Source: a virus. From it: a stretch of DNA of 22,969 nucleotides. Each line of letters begins with the position of its first letter. The stretch's first letter is position 1. Positions 15,795 to 22,325 of the stretch are shown piece after piece. Position numbers and translations under genes: made by a program. The notes under the pieces were generated by a model. It was given only the letters and a program-made list of their open reading frames with translations, had not been told where the DNA came from and did no database searches. The stretch covers positions 1-22,969 of the IMG/VR virus record IMGVR_UViG_3300027733_000212; one strand, given 5' to 3'.

Positions 15795-16250
15795 ATGGCA
15801 GAATACAACGAGTACGAAGTATACGAAGACGAGGAAGATTTCAGTAGCGGTACTGATCTTGTCAAGAAACTACGCAAGCAGGTAGATCAACTTTCCAAGC
15901 AATTAAAGGAAAGAGATTCACAGCTTGAGGAGTATCAGACATACAGTCACGAAGCAGCAATCGGAGAAGTCCTAGAAGGCTTTGGTCTCAATCCAAGAAT
16001 CGCAGCATTTATTCCATCGGATATTGAAGCCGACGAGGAAGCAGTAGCTGAATGGTTAAATGAATACGGCGATGCCTTTGGCATTACTGCCGTTGATGAA
16101 TCAGAGTCTGAAGACCCTGATGCTCAAGCATTTGAGCAAATGTCGGATTTTGAAGATGGTGATGTCGACCCAACTGTGGGTAGAGACATTGCTTCACTGA
16201 TCAGCAATGCTGGTTCAGCTGAAGAACTCACTAACTTCTTAAGGCGATAA
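15795..16250 (+). CDS. Probable capsid scaffolding protein
   Basis: The 151-residue protein is strongly acidic, starting AEYNEYEVYEDEEDF. A Lys/Gln/Glu coiled-coil segment lies at about 22-50 (LVKKLRKQVDQLSKQLKERD), followed by a small helical domain (about 52-90) and an acidic linker. The C-terminus (about 130-151, ending ELTNFLRR) is a short amphipathic helix with basic end residues. An acidic coiled coil and a basic terminal helix directly before the capsid gene is the usual design of scaffolds, whose C-terminal helix contacts the coat protein and which leave or are degraded as DNA enters. Length, charge and position support the call; no homologue was checked. The capsid gene begins 33 bases after its stop. 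Confidence 0.78.
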   Translation: MAEYNEYEVYEDEEDFSSGTDLVKKLRKQVDQLSKQLKERDSQLEEYQTYSHEAAIGEVLEGFGLNPRIAAFIPSDIEADEEAVAEWLNEYGDAFGITAVDESESEDPDAQAFEQMSDFEDGDVDPTVGRDIASLISNAGSAEELTNFLRR

Positions 16251-16270
16251 CAACCCAATCAACCCTAATA

Positions 16271-16276
16271 GAAGGA
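16271..16276 (+). promoter_or_regulatory. Ribosome binding site of the major capsid gene (GTG start)
   Basis: GAAGGA precedes the GTG at 16284 with seven bases between. This supports a GTG start reading MPTTPATST rather than a later ATG such as the one at 16323. Confidence 0.75.
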
Positions 16277-16283
16277 ATTAAAC

Positions 16284-17258
16284 GTGCCAACAACACCAGC
16301 CACGTCAACAACGACATCGACGATGTCGAACTTGATCCAAACGGCGTATGACAAGTACATTGAGTTTAACCTTCGTTCAGAACCAATGTTCCGCAAGTTT
16401 GCGGACAAGCGTCCTGTCGATGTAACAAACCCAGGTAACACTGTCGTATTTCAGGTCTACACAGATCTATCACGCCAAACATCAGCACTAACACAGACAC
16501 AAGATCCAGATGCAGTAGAGCTCAGCAACACCAACCGAGTTCACGTAACAGTGAACGAGTATGGTAATGCTGTTCTAACAACTGAGCGTCTTGCTCTTGA
16601 GTCTCTTTCAGCAATCGACCCAGCAGTTGCAGACATGTTGTCTTTCAACATGCGTGATTCATTAGACTCACTTGTGTGGACTAAGCTCACAGCTCTAGCA
16701 ACAGGTCGTTATACAGGAACAACTTCTGCTGACGAATCAACTGTCAACGGACAAGATGTTTCTGCTTCAACTTCAGCTCCTAACTTCACAGCAGCACTTG
16801 CTCGCCGTGGTGTTGCAAAGCTACGTGGAGCAAATGTACAGACACGCGAAGGCGGTCTTTACACTGCACTAATCCACCCAGATGTTTCATACGATCTTCG
16901 TTCTGAAGCACAAACATCAGGATCTGCCGTATGGCAGCTTCCTCACACATACACCGAAGCAGGTGTAGGTAACCTATGGTCTGGCGAAATCGGAATCTTC
17001 GATCAGGTTCGCTATATCGAAACACCTCGTGCCGAAGCCCTATCAGGTTCTGGTACATCAAAGGTATACGGAACAGTTCTTCTTGGAAAGCAGGCTCTTC
17101 TTGAGGCTGTCTCATACGAGCCAAAGACTGTTATCGGTCCAGTTACAGATAAGTTGATGCGCTTCCGCCCAGCGGGTTGGAAGGGTCTACTTGGATGGAA
17201 CGTCTTCCGTACAGAAGCACGTTACGTTATCAAGACCAAGTCAAGCATCGCTGTTTAA
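16284..17258 (+). CDS. Major capsid protein, N4-gp56 type
   Basis: This 324-residue protein builds the icosahedral shell. Its sequence reads like the N4-gp56 family of HK97-fold coat proteins. It has a Thr/Ser-rich start followed by a helix (LIQTAYDKYIEFNLRSEPMF), then KFADKRPVDVTNPGNTVVFQ entering the first strands. A long spine-helix region lies around residues 100-130 (ERLALESLSAIDPAVADMLS), followed by a Thr/Ser/Asp-rich loop (about 140-165). The C-terminal strands carry KALLEA-like, YEPKTVIG and WKGLLGWNVFR. The start is GTG with a good ribosome site. A strong hairpin follows the stop, as expected for the most abundantly translated late gene. No maturation protease is seen near it, so a cleaved delta domain is unlikely. 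Confidence 0.94.
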   Translation: MPTTPATSTTTSTMSNLIQTAYDKYIEFNLRSEPMFRKFADKRPVDVTNPGNTVVFQVYTDLSRQTSALTQTQDPDAVELSNTNRVHVTVNEYGNAVLTTERLALESLSAIDPAVADMLSFNMRDSLDSLVWTKLTALATGRYTGTTSADESTVNGQDVSASTSAPNFTAALARRGVAKLRGANVQTREGGLYTALIHPDVSYDLRSEAQTSGSAVWQLPHTYTEAGVGNLWSGEIGIFDQVRYIETPRAEALSGSGTSKVYGTVLLGKQALLEAVSYEPKTVIGPVTDKLMRFRPAGWKGLLGWNVFRTEARYVIKTKSSIAV

Positions 17259-17265
17259 TTTGGCG

Positions 17266-17291
17266 GAGAGGGGCAGGCAACTGCCCCTCTC
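17266..17291 (+). terminator. Stem-loop terminator after the major capsid gene
   Basis: An 11-bp perfect stem, 17266-17276 with 17281-17291, closes on a GCAA tetraloop (GNRA type, very stable). It begins eight bases after the capsid stop codon. The 3' flank TACTTTAAGG has only a short T-run, so it may be a partial terminator or a 3' mRNA stabiliser that lets capsid mRNA accumulate over the downstream genes. Confidence 0.8.
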
Positions 17292-17306
17292 TACTTTAAG
17301 GAAACT

Positions 17307-17519
17307 ATGAATGAAGATCTCGATCTAATAACACCGCTTCAGGCTTATGCCTTCGAAGCACATGAAATGTATAAAGCGTTTATGGACGCTGGTTTTTCAG
17401 ATGGTGAAGCTTGGGATTTATTACTACGCCAGTTACCAGAGTGGGAATTTCCCGCACCAATGTTCGATAACGACATGGATGATTATGAAGAAGAGGATGA
17501 AGATGACCAAGATGTGTAA
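17307..17519 (+). CDS. Small acidic protein, 70 residues
   Basis: The N-terminal 45 residues look helical and folded (LQAYAFEAHEMYKAFMDAGF, then DGEAWDLLLRQLPEW). The last ~20 residues are almost entirely Asp/Glu. AAGGA lies five bases upstream of the ATG at 17307, just beyond the capsid terminator. The function is not recognised. A capsid-associated or assembly role is guessed from position only. The acidic tail's last codons overlap the possible start of the next tiny ORF. Confidence 0.82.
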   Translation: MNEDLDLITPLQAYAFEAHEMYKAFMDAGFSDGEAWDLLLRQLPEWEFPAPMFDNDMDDYEEEDEDDQDV

Positions 17520-17556
17520 GAAGTGTGGCAAAGCTAAGTCAAAGTGTAAGTGCTAA
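17503..17556 (+). CDS. Putative 17-residue four-cysteine miniprotein
   Basis: The ORF reads MTKMCKKCGKAKSKCKC. The CxxC pair (C5, C8) and CxC pair (C15, C17) in a Lys-rich context resemble a minimal zinc knuckle. Its ATG lies inside the upstream acidic gene with GAGGATGA as a possible ribosome site; ATG at 17512 is an alternative start that keeps all cysteines. Its TAA shares an A with the ATG of the next gene at 17556. The same frame is open back to 17347, but that part reads as a shadow of the acidic gene. The coding status is tentative because of the size. Confidence 0.5.
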   Translation: MTKMCKKCGKAKSKCKC

Positions 17557-17714
17557 TGCCAAAGAAAAAGCAAGTCTGGGATAAACCAAACCCTAAAAAA
17601 GTTTCTAAGCCTTTAACTGCTGCCCAAAAGGCATCAGCTAAAGCAGCAGCTAAGTCTGCTGGACGACCATATCCAAACCTAGTTGACAACATGAGAGCAG
17701 CAAAGAAGAAGTAA
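17556..17714 (+). CDS. Small basic protein, 52 residues
   Basis: The ORF begins MPKKKQVWDKPNPKKVSKPL and continues with an Ala/Lys-rich helix, then GRPYPNLVDNMRAAKKK. It overlaps the preceding stop by one base (TAATG), and the next ATG follows its TAA directly. Such spacing indicates translational reinitiation in a chain of tiny genes. The high Lys and Pro content and the GRPYPNLVDN segment are reminiscent of short proteins I have seen near capsid genes of environmental phages, but I cannot name a function. Confidence 0.78.
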   Translation: MPKKKQVWDKPNPKKVSKPLTAAQKASAKAAAKSAGRPYPNLVDNMRAAKKK

Positions 17715-17990
17715 ATGGACCCAAGACTAAAACGAGCAGGTGTGTCTGGCTTTAATAAGCCAAAGGCAACACCTAACCATCCAAAAAAGTCTCACGTTGT
17801 TGTAGCCAAGTCAGGCTCACAAGTTAAGACTATTCGTTTTGGTCAGCAAGGTGTCTCTGGTTCACCACAGAAATCTGGTGAGACAAGCAAGTATCGTCAA
17901 CGACGCCAATCATTTAAGGCTAGACACGCAAAGAATATATCTAAAGGTGTTATGTCGGCAGCCTATTGGGCAGACAAGGTGAAATGGTAA
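17715..17990 (+). CDS. Conserved small basic phage protein (KSHVVVAK / SFKARHAKN type)
   Basis: This 91-residue protein starts MDPRLKRAGVSGFNKPKATP. It has NHPKKSHVVVAKSG, an IRFGQQGVSGSP core, an Arg-rich RQRRQSFKARHAKNI helix, and ends MSAAYWADKVKW. I recognise this as a short conserved family frequent in environmental phages, listed as a domain of unknown function (I believe DUF6321, but this needs checking). The basic helix and two beta-like segments suggest nucleic-acid binding. The start codon directly follows the preceding TAA, and its own stop overlaps the next ATG. Confidence 0.85.
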   Translation: MDPRLKRAGVSGFNKPKATPNHPKKSHVVVAKSGSQVKTIRFGQQGVSGSPQKSGETSKYRQRRQSFKARHAKNISKGVMSAAYWADKVKW

Positions 17991-18244
17991 TGGCAAAGGT
18001 ATTTCGTGGACCAACATACAAGTACAGACCTGGTCGTGAGTATGACCTATGGTTTGTTTCTTATCCTATTGGTAAGACCGTTGTTAAAGCTAATGGCGTT
18101 TGGAAAACAATTGTTGTCCCACAAGATTCAGATCTAAAAACATACCAGCGCGTATTACGTGGTGGTTATGACAACGTCATAACAGATGCAGAAGCAACAG
18201 AATTAACAGCAGCGGGATACGGAGATTACGTTTTCAATGTCTAA
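17990..18244 (+). CDS. Hypothetical beta-rich protein, 84 residues
   Basis: The frame is open from ATG 17966, but the TAATG overlap at 17988-17992 and AAGGTGA seven bases upstream favour the ATG at 17990. The product begins MAKVFRGPTYKYRPGREYDL and is rich in Tyr, Val and Gly, with alternating strands (WFVSYPIGKTVVKA, then VWKTIVVPQD). It ends with a helix and GYGDYVFNV. It is probably a small beta-barrel-like virion or connector piece; no family is recognised. It overlaps the next gene by eight bases. Confidence 0.8.
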   Translation: MAKVFRGPTYKYRPGREYDLWFVSYPIGKTVVKANGVWKTIVVPQDSDLKTYQRVLRGGYDNVITDAEATELTAAGYGDYVFNV

Positions 18245-18479
18245 TTGTAGATCAGGTTGTAAGACCCAAGACCATGCTAACTGGGGCGAGTGCGCCAAAG
18301 CAGCCAACTTCAGTATCACAGATCCGCTATCTAATGCAGCAAACAAGCTGGCTAATAGAGAACTTGATGCGTATAGAAACGCAAGAAAAGATGGCATTCA
18401 GCCAGCATCAACCAAGATGAAGGACATCCAGTCGGCTGTCCGTATGTCTGATAAAGCAGGAAAGGCGTTACAAGCATAA
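18237..18479 (+). CDS. Small cysteine-containing phage protein, 80 residues
   Basis: It begins MSNCRSGCKTQDHANWGECA, with three cysteines and a His (C4, C8, H13, C19) that could bind a metal. A helical remainder follows (LSNAANKLANRELDAYRNAR, then MKDIQSAVRMSDKAGKALQA). Short proteins with this CxxxC...GEC start and a DAYRNAR helix occur beside capsid genes in actinobacterial phages as far as I recall; the role is unknown. It overlaps the previous gene by eight bases, and its TAA overlaps the ATG of the adaptor gene at 18479. Confidence 0.83.
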   Translation: MSNCRSGCKTQDHANWGECAKAANFSITDPLSNAANKLANRELDAYRNARKDGIQPASTKMKDIQSAVRMSDKAGKALQA

Positions 18480-19378
18480 TGGCTACGTTAAATCAATTAA
18501 CAGAACAAACGCTTGGTGAGATGAATGGCTATGTCCGTAACCAGGAATCAGTCACGATTGCACTTAACGTTACCAACAGCAATGATTTATCTATTGCAGT
18601 TGATGACGCAACTGCTATTAGTAAGGGAATCATCGAGATCGATGATGAACTGCTATACGTAAAAAAGTCTATCGCAGCAAGTGGTACGTTATCAATCCTT
18701 GGAACCACAGCTAATCCTGTTGGTAGGGGATGGCGTGGAACCACAGCAACTAGCCACGTATCTGGCTCAGTCGTAAGAAACAATCCTTTATTCCCAAGGA
18801 CACAAGTTAAACGAGCGATACTTGAAACTATTAAGGGAATGAATTTCCCTGTCATTAAAGAAACAGATTTTGATTTTACTGGTTCACAATACGCATACTC
18901 AATCCCAGATGAAGTAGTAGATATTACTGGTGTCTCATGGGAACTTCCAGATTCAACTGGAGTATGGGCTCTTATTAAGAGATGGCGTATTGATACCAAC
19001 TACTATAACGAAACAACAAACACATACGGTCAGGCTATTGTGCTTAACGAAGCACCTATGGGTGGTGCTCGAGTTAACGTGCAGTACACAGCATACCCAA
19101 CAACCATCACAGCTAATCAAGAGTTGACAGTCAGTGGATTGCCAGCATCATGTGAAGACGTTGTACGTCTTGGTGCTATGTATCGCCTTCTTTCAACGGT
19201 AGACCCAGGCAAGGTTATTGCCACATCAGTTTCAGCAGACGCATTAGATCAACCAGTATCTGCTGGTGCATCTACTACTACTGCTAAATATCTTTTCCAG
19301 CTTTACTCCGTCCGCCTTGCGGAAGAGGTTGCAAAGCAGCAAGCCAACTTCCTCAACATAATCCAGTATCAGAGGTGA
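18479..19378 (+). CDS. Putative head-tail adaptor / neck protein
   Basis: The 299-residue product lies between capsid-associated genes and fibres, where podoviruses encode the adaptor joining the portal to the tail. The N-terminal ~110 residues are beta-rich: IIEIDDELLYVKK, then GRGWRGTTATSHVSGSVV, a strand-turn module also seen in the fibre N-terminus. A central part follows with NPLFPRTQVKRAILETIKGM and YSIPDEVVDITGVSWEL. The C-terminal helical part has CEDVVRLGAMYRLLS and ends RLAEEVAKQQANFLNIIQYQR. A helical C-terminus ending in a basic segment fits insertion into the portal, but this is inferred. It could alternatively be a nozzle or tubular protein. Confidence 0.72.
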   Translation: MATLNQLTEQTLGEMNGYVRNQESVTIALNVTNSNDLSIAVDDATAISKGIIEIDDELLYVKKSIAASGTLSILGTTANPVGRGWRGTTATSHVSGSVVRNNPLFPRTQVKRAILETIKGMNFPVIKETDFDFTGSQYAYSIPDEVVDITGVSWELPDSTGVWALIKRWRIDTNYYNETTNTYGQAIVLNEAPMGGARVNVQYTAYPTTITANQELTVSGLPASCEDVVRLGAMYRLLSTVDPGKVIATSVSADALDQPVSAGASTTTAKYLFQLYSVRLAEEVAKQQANFLNIIQYQR

Positions 19379-19381
19379 TGA

Positions 19382-21082
19382 ATGCCAACCCAATTACGTT
19401 TCTATAGTTCAACCGCAGCTAAAACGACTCTTGCTGCATCAATCAGTTCTTCAGCAACAAGCTTAACACTTGCTGCTGCAAGCAATCTACCTTCATCGTA
19501 TCCATACACACTCATTCTTGAAAAGGATACAGCCAATGAAGAAGTAGTTGAAGTCACCAGTCTGGTAGGTACTGCCTATCAGATCACTCGCAACATTGAT
19601 GTATCGGGTGCTAAGGCACACGCCTTCGGTGCTAACGTTGAACACGGTGTATCGGCTCGAGACTTTACCGAGTCTCGCCAACACGAAGTAGCAACCTCTG
19701 GTCACCACGGTGTAACTGGAGATATCGTTGGCACAGGTGGAGCACAGACCTTAACAACTAAGACACTCACCGCTCCTATTATTAACGCAGCCACAATCTC
19801 TGGTGCGTTTACATCAACAGCAACCATTACTGGTGGAACAATTACAGGTGCAGTAATCACTGGACTCGCAACACCTACCAATACATCTGACGCTGCTACT
19901 AAAGGTTACATCGATACGCAGACAGTATCGGCTGCTGCTTCAGCAAGCAGTGCTTCAGTGTCAGCATCAAGTTCTGCTACCTCTGCCTCATCTGCTGCCA
20001 CTAGTGCATCCAGTTCGCTAACTAGCCAAGGATCTGCTGCTGTGTCAGCAAGCTCTGCTGCTACCTCAGCATCAAGTGCATTTACGTATGCAAGTACAAT
20101 GGCTGCTAGTGTTACATCAGCTGGTATCAGTGCTTCAAGTGCAGCAACCAGTGCGTCATCAGCATTAACATCACAGAACTCAGCAGCAACTTCTGCAACC
20201 AGCGCAGCAACATCAGCCACTTCGGCTGCTGCTTCTGCTACAACCGCTGCTGCATCAGTGGCAACAATCTCAAGCCTTGCGACTACAGCAACTAACTCGG
20301 CTGCAGCTGCTGCTACGTCAGCAACTTCTGCAGCAACTAGCGCAACCAGTGCTGCTGCTAGTGCTACCACTGCATCAGCTTCTGCTGCTACTGCGGTAGC
20401 AAGCACAGCAACGGCAGTAACATCAGCAGCAACTGCAGTAAGCAGTGCTGCGACAGCAGTCACATCAGCAGCACAGGCAGCAACGTCTGCTGCGAGCGCA
20501 GCTACTTCAGCATCATCAGCATTGACAAGCCAGACAGCAGCAGCAACAAGTGCTGCTTCTGCTGCCACGTCAGCATCGTCTGCTGCTACAACTTATGACG
20601 ACTTTGATGATCGCTACTTAGGTAGCAAGGCATCTGCTCCTTCCGTAGACAATGATGGCAACACACTTCTTGTAGGTGCTATCTATTGGAACTCAGCACT
20701 TAACAATATGTATGTATGGTCTGGATCTGTTTGGGTTCAGATCGCTACTACCAGTATTTACTCAGCACCAACGCTTGGCAGCACGGTTATACCATCTGCC
20801 ACAACAGTAACAACTGTTGCAGCATTAACCCTCAATAATGCAACACTTACTGGGACCTTAACAGCGGGTGCTTCGTCTGGAACCAATGGTCAATATTTAC
20901 AATCAACAGCAACAGGAACTCAGTGGGCTTCTGTTGCTGGGTATTTAGCACCAACACTTGGCACAACAGTAGTTACATCTGGTGTGACGGTATCAACAAT
21001 TTCAGGATTAACCGACGTAGTACTCAACGGTCCAGGAAGTGTGGCAGATGAACTGGCACTACTTCTTATGGGCGCACTCTAA
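19382..21082 (+). CDS. Tail fibre protein with Ser/Ala/Thr shaft
   Basis: This 566-residue fibre has a virion-docking N-terminus (about 1-105), with EEVVEVTSLVGTAYQITRNI, then HAFGANVEHGVSARDFTESR. A beta-repeat segment follows (TISGAFTSTATITGGTITG) with the common fibre motif TPTNTSDAATKGYIDTQ near 160-177. Residues ~183-403 are a low-complexity Ser/Ala/Thr shaft with an approximate seven-residue period. The shaft is followed by YDDFDDRYLGSKASAPSVDN and a small beta domain with VGAIYWNSALNNMYVWSGS, typical of phage fibres. Two related C-terminal copies (APTLGSTVIPSATTVTT and APTLGTTVVTSGVTVST) close the chain. No intramolecular chaperone domain is visible. It likely forms trimers that contact the host; the glycine-rich protein downstream may supply the tip. 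Confidence 0.88.
   Translation: MPTQLRFYSSTAAKTTLAASISSSATSLTLAAASNLPSSYPYTLILEKDTANEEVVEVTSLVGTAYQITRNIDVSGAKAHAFGANVEHGVSARDFTESRQHEVATSGHHGVTGDIVGTGGAQTLTTKTLTAPIINAATISGAFTSTATITGGTITGAVITGLATPTNTSDAATKGYIDTQTVSAAASASSASVSASSSATSASSAATSASSSLTSQGSAAVSASSAATSASSAFTYASTMAASVTSAGISASSAATSASSALTSQNSAATSATSAATSATSAAASATTAAASVATISSLATTATNSAAAAATSATSAATSATSAAASATTASASAATAVASTATAVTSAATAVSSAATAVTSAAQAATSAASAATSASSALTSQTAAATSAASAATSASSAATTYDDFDDRYLGSKASAPSVDNDGNTLLVGAIYWNSALNNMYVWSGSVWVQIATTSIYSAPTLGSTVIPSATTVTTVAALTLNNATLTGTLTAGASSGTNGQYLQSTATGTQWASVAGYLAPTLGTTVVTSGVTVSTISGLTDVVLNGPGSVADELALLLMGAL
19928..20595 (+). repeat. Degenerate Ser/Ala/Thr coding repeat (fibre shaft)
   Basis: Units such as TCTGCTGCTAC and TCAGCAGCAAC recur with synonymous variation and encode SAATSAS-like blocks. 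The array produces a long open frame on the opposite strand (19906-20568) that is only a compositional shadow. The number of copies sets fibre length and could vary between relatives. Confidence 0.85.
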
Positions 21083-21099
21083 ACGAAAGGTAGTAACTA

Positions 21100-21402
21100 A
21101 TGGCTACAACAACTAAAGCACTGTTCCGTGGAGCAGCAGCAACATCCAGTACAACTCTATACACAGTACCATCAGCAACAACTACAGTAGTAACTAATAT
21201 TGTAGTAACTAATACAGCAGCAGCCGTAGGAAATTTTACACTACTTCTTGATGATGTATCTATTGCAACACTTGTTACCGTTGGTGCTAATGATTCAACA
21301 ACTATTGACTTAAAGCAAGTCCTTGCAACTACAAAAACAATTAAGGGTTTAGCAACTGCTACAACTATTAACTTTCATATTAGCGGAGTGGAGATTTCTT
21401 AA
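21100..21402 (+). CDS. Small beta-rich tail-associated protein, 100 residues
   Basis: The sequence alternates Thr/Val/Ala strands: TTLYTVPSATTTVVTNIVVT, then VGNFTLLLDDVSIATLV, IDLKQVLATTKTIKGLA, and a final TTINFHISGVEIS. This looks like a beta-sandwich of about eight strands. Proteins of this size and pattern commonly lie between fibre genes in environmental and actinobacterial phages; they are thought to be minor tail or fibre-joint proteins, but no function is established as far as I know. GAAAGG precedes the ATG, and its TAA overlaps the next ATG. Confidence 0.82.
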   Translation: MATTTKALFRGAAATSSTTLYTVPSATTTVVTNIVVTNTAAAVGNFTLLLDDVSIATLVTVGANDSTTIDLKQVLATTKTIKGLATATTINFHISGVEIS

Positions 21403-22325
21403 TGACTCCTGTTGCAAAATTATCTGGTGGTTTAAGATACAATAGTATGCTGGCAGGAAACCCTGCATATGTAAAAAGTGTTGTAGTTGAAGCACTTGTT
21501 ATTGCTGGTGGTGGTGGTGGCGGTAGCACTAATGCTGCATATTACTCAGGAGCAGGAGCTGGTGCTGGCGGTTTTCTTTATTTTTCTTCATTAACTATTG
21601 CTGGTGCAACAACTGTTACAGTTGGTGCTGGTGGTGCTGCTGGTACTGGATCGGGTGATGGAACAAATGGTGCTGATTCGCGCATTGGGACAGCAACTTT
21701 AGTTCTTGGCGGTGGTGGTGGTAAAGGTGCTGCTGGTGGTCCTGGTAAAAGCGGTGGTTCAGGTGGTGGTTCAACTCAAAACGGCGCAGTAGGTGCTGGA
21801 ACATCAGGACAAGGAAATAATGGTGGTGTGGGTAACCAAGGCGGTGGCGGTGGTGGTGGTGCTGGCGCAGTTGGTGGCACTGGCGATACACCACAAGGTA
21901 TAGGTCGTTCAGGTGGTGCTGGTTCTAATGCTTATTCATCTTGGGCTACAGCAACATCATCAGGTGTAAGTGGTTTTTACGCAGGTGGTGGCGGTGGTGG
22001 TTACACAACTTACTATCTTAGTTCAGGTATTGTTGCTAATGGTGGTTCAGGTGGTGGCGGTACAGGTGGTGGAGAACCATCTGGTTCAAAAATGTTAACT
22101 TCTACAGCAGGAACTGCAAACACTGGTGGCGGTGGTGGTGCTGCTGGTGGCTATACAGGTGGTGCTGGACTTGAACCTGCTAGAGCAGGTGGTAGTGGAA
22201 TAGTAATTATTCGCTATCCAGATACTTTTGATGCTATGACATCAACAACTGGCTCACCAACTGTTTATGTTACTGGTGGATATCGTTATTACAAATTTAC
22301 AGGTACAGGGAGCGTGACACCATAA
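21402..22325 (+). CDS. Glycine-rich receptor-binding/adhesin-like protein
   Basis: The 307-residue product has a short N-terminus, then VVVEALVIAGGGGGGSTNAA opening a glycine-rich domain (about residues 30-275) with many runs of 4-7 Gly. These are separated by beta segments such as ATTVTVGAGGAAG and ADSRIGTATLVLGGGGG, and the domain closes with the typical GGSGIVIIRYP. This arrangement is known from glycine-rich domains of phage tail tips, where polyglycine loops form the host-contact surface. The C-terminal ~35 residues (TVYVTGGYRYYKFTGTGSVT) form a final beta unit. GTGGAG upstream of the ATG is a good ribosome site. The TAATG junction on both sides suggests coupled translation. It probably determines host range together with the fibre. 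Confidence 0.87.
   Translation: MTPVAKLSGGLRYNSMLAGNPAYVKSVVVEALVIAGGGGGGSTNAAYYSGAGAGAGGFLYFSSLTIAGATTVTVGAGGAAGTGSGDGTNGADSRIGTATLVLGGGGGKGAAGGPGKSGGSGGGSTQNGAVGAGTSGQGNNGGVGNQGGGGGGGAGAVGGTGDTPQGIGRSGGAGSNAYSSWATATSSGVSGFYAGGGGGGYTTYYLSSGIVANGGSGGGGTGGGEPSGSKMLTSTAGTANTGGGGGAAGGYTGGAGLEPARAGGSGIVIIRYPDTFDAMTSTTGSPTVYVTGGYRYYKFTGTGSVTP
21507..22200 (+). repeat. GGT-rich polyglycine coding region
   Basis: Runs of GGT/GGC codons encode polyglycine tracts. The DNA is low-complexity and slippage-prone, and a 92-residue open frame on the reverse strand (21616-21894) is a compositional artefact. Copy-number changes here would alter the tip loops of the adhesin. Confidence 0.75.

Noticed and set aside
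19906-20568. 220-residue open frame on the minus strand opposite the fibre
   Set aside because: It mirrors the Ser/Ala/Thr codon repeats and is a monotonous Ala/Val/Asp sequence with no ribosome site; the plus-strand fibre has recognisable domains.
21616-21894. 92-residue His/Gln/Leu-rich minus-strand frame
   Set aside because: Composition results from reading GGT runs backwards; the plus strand encodes a recognisable glycine-rich adhesin.
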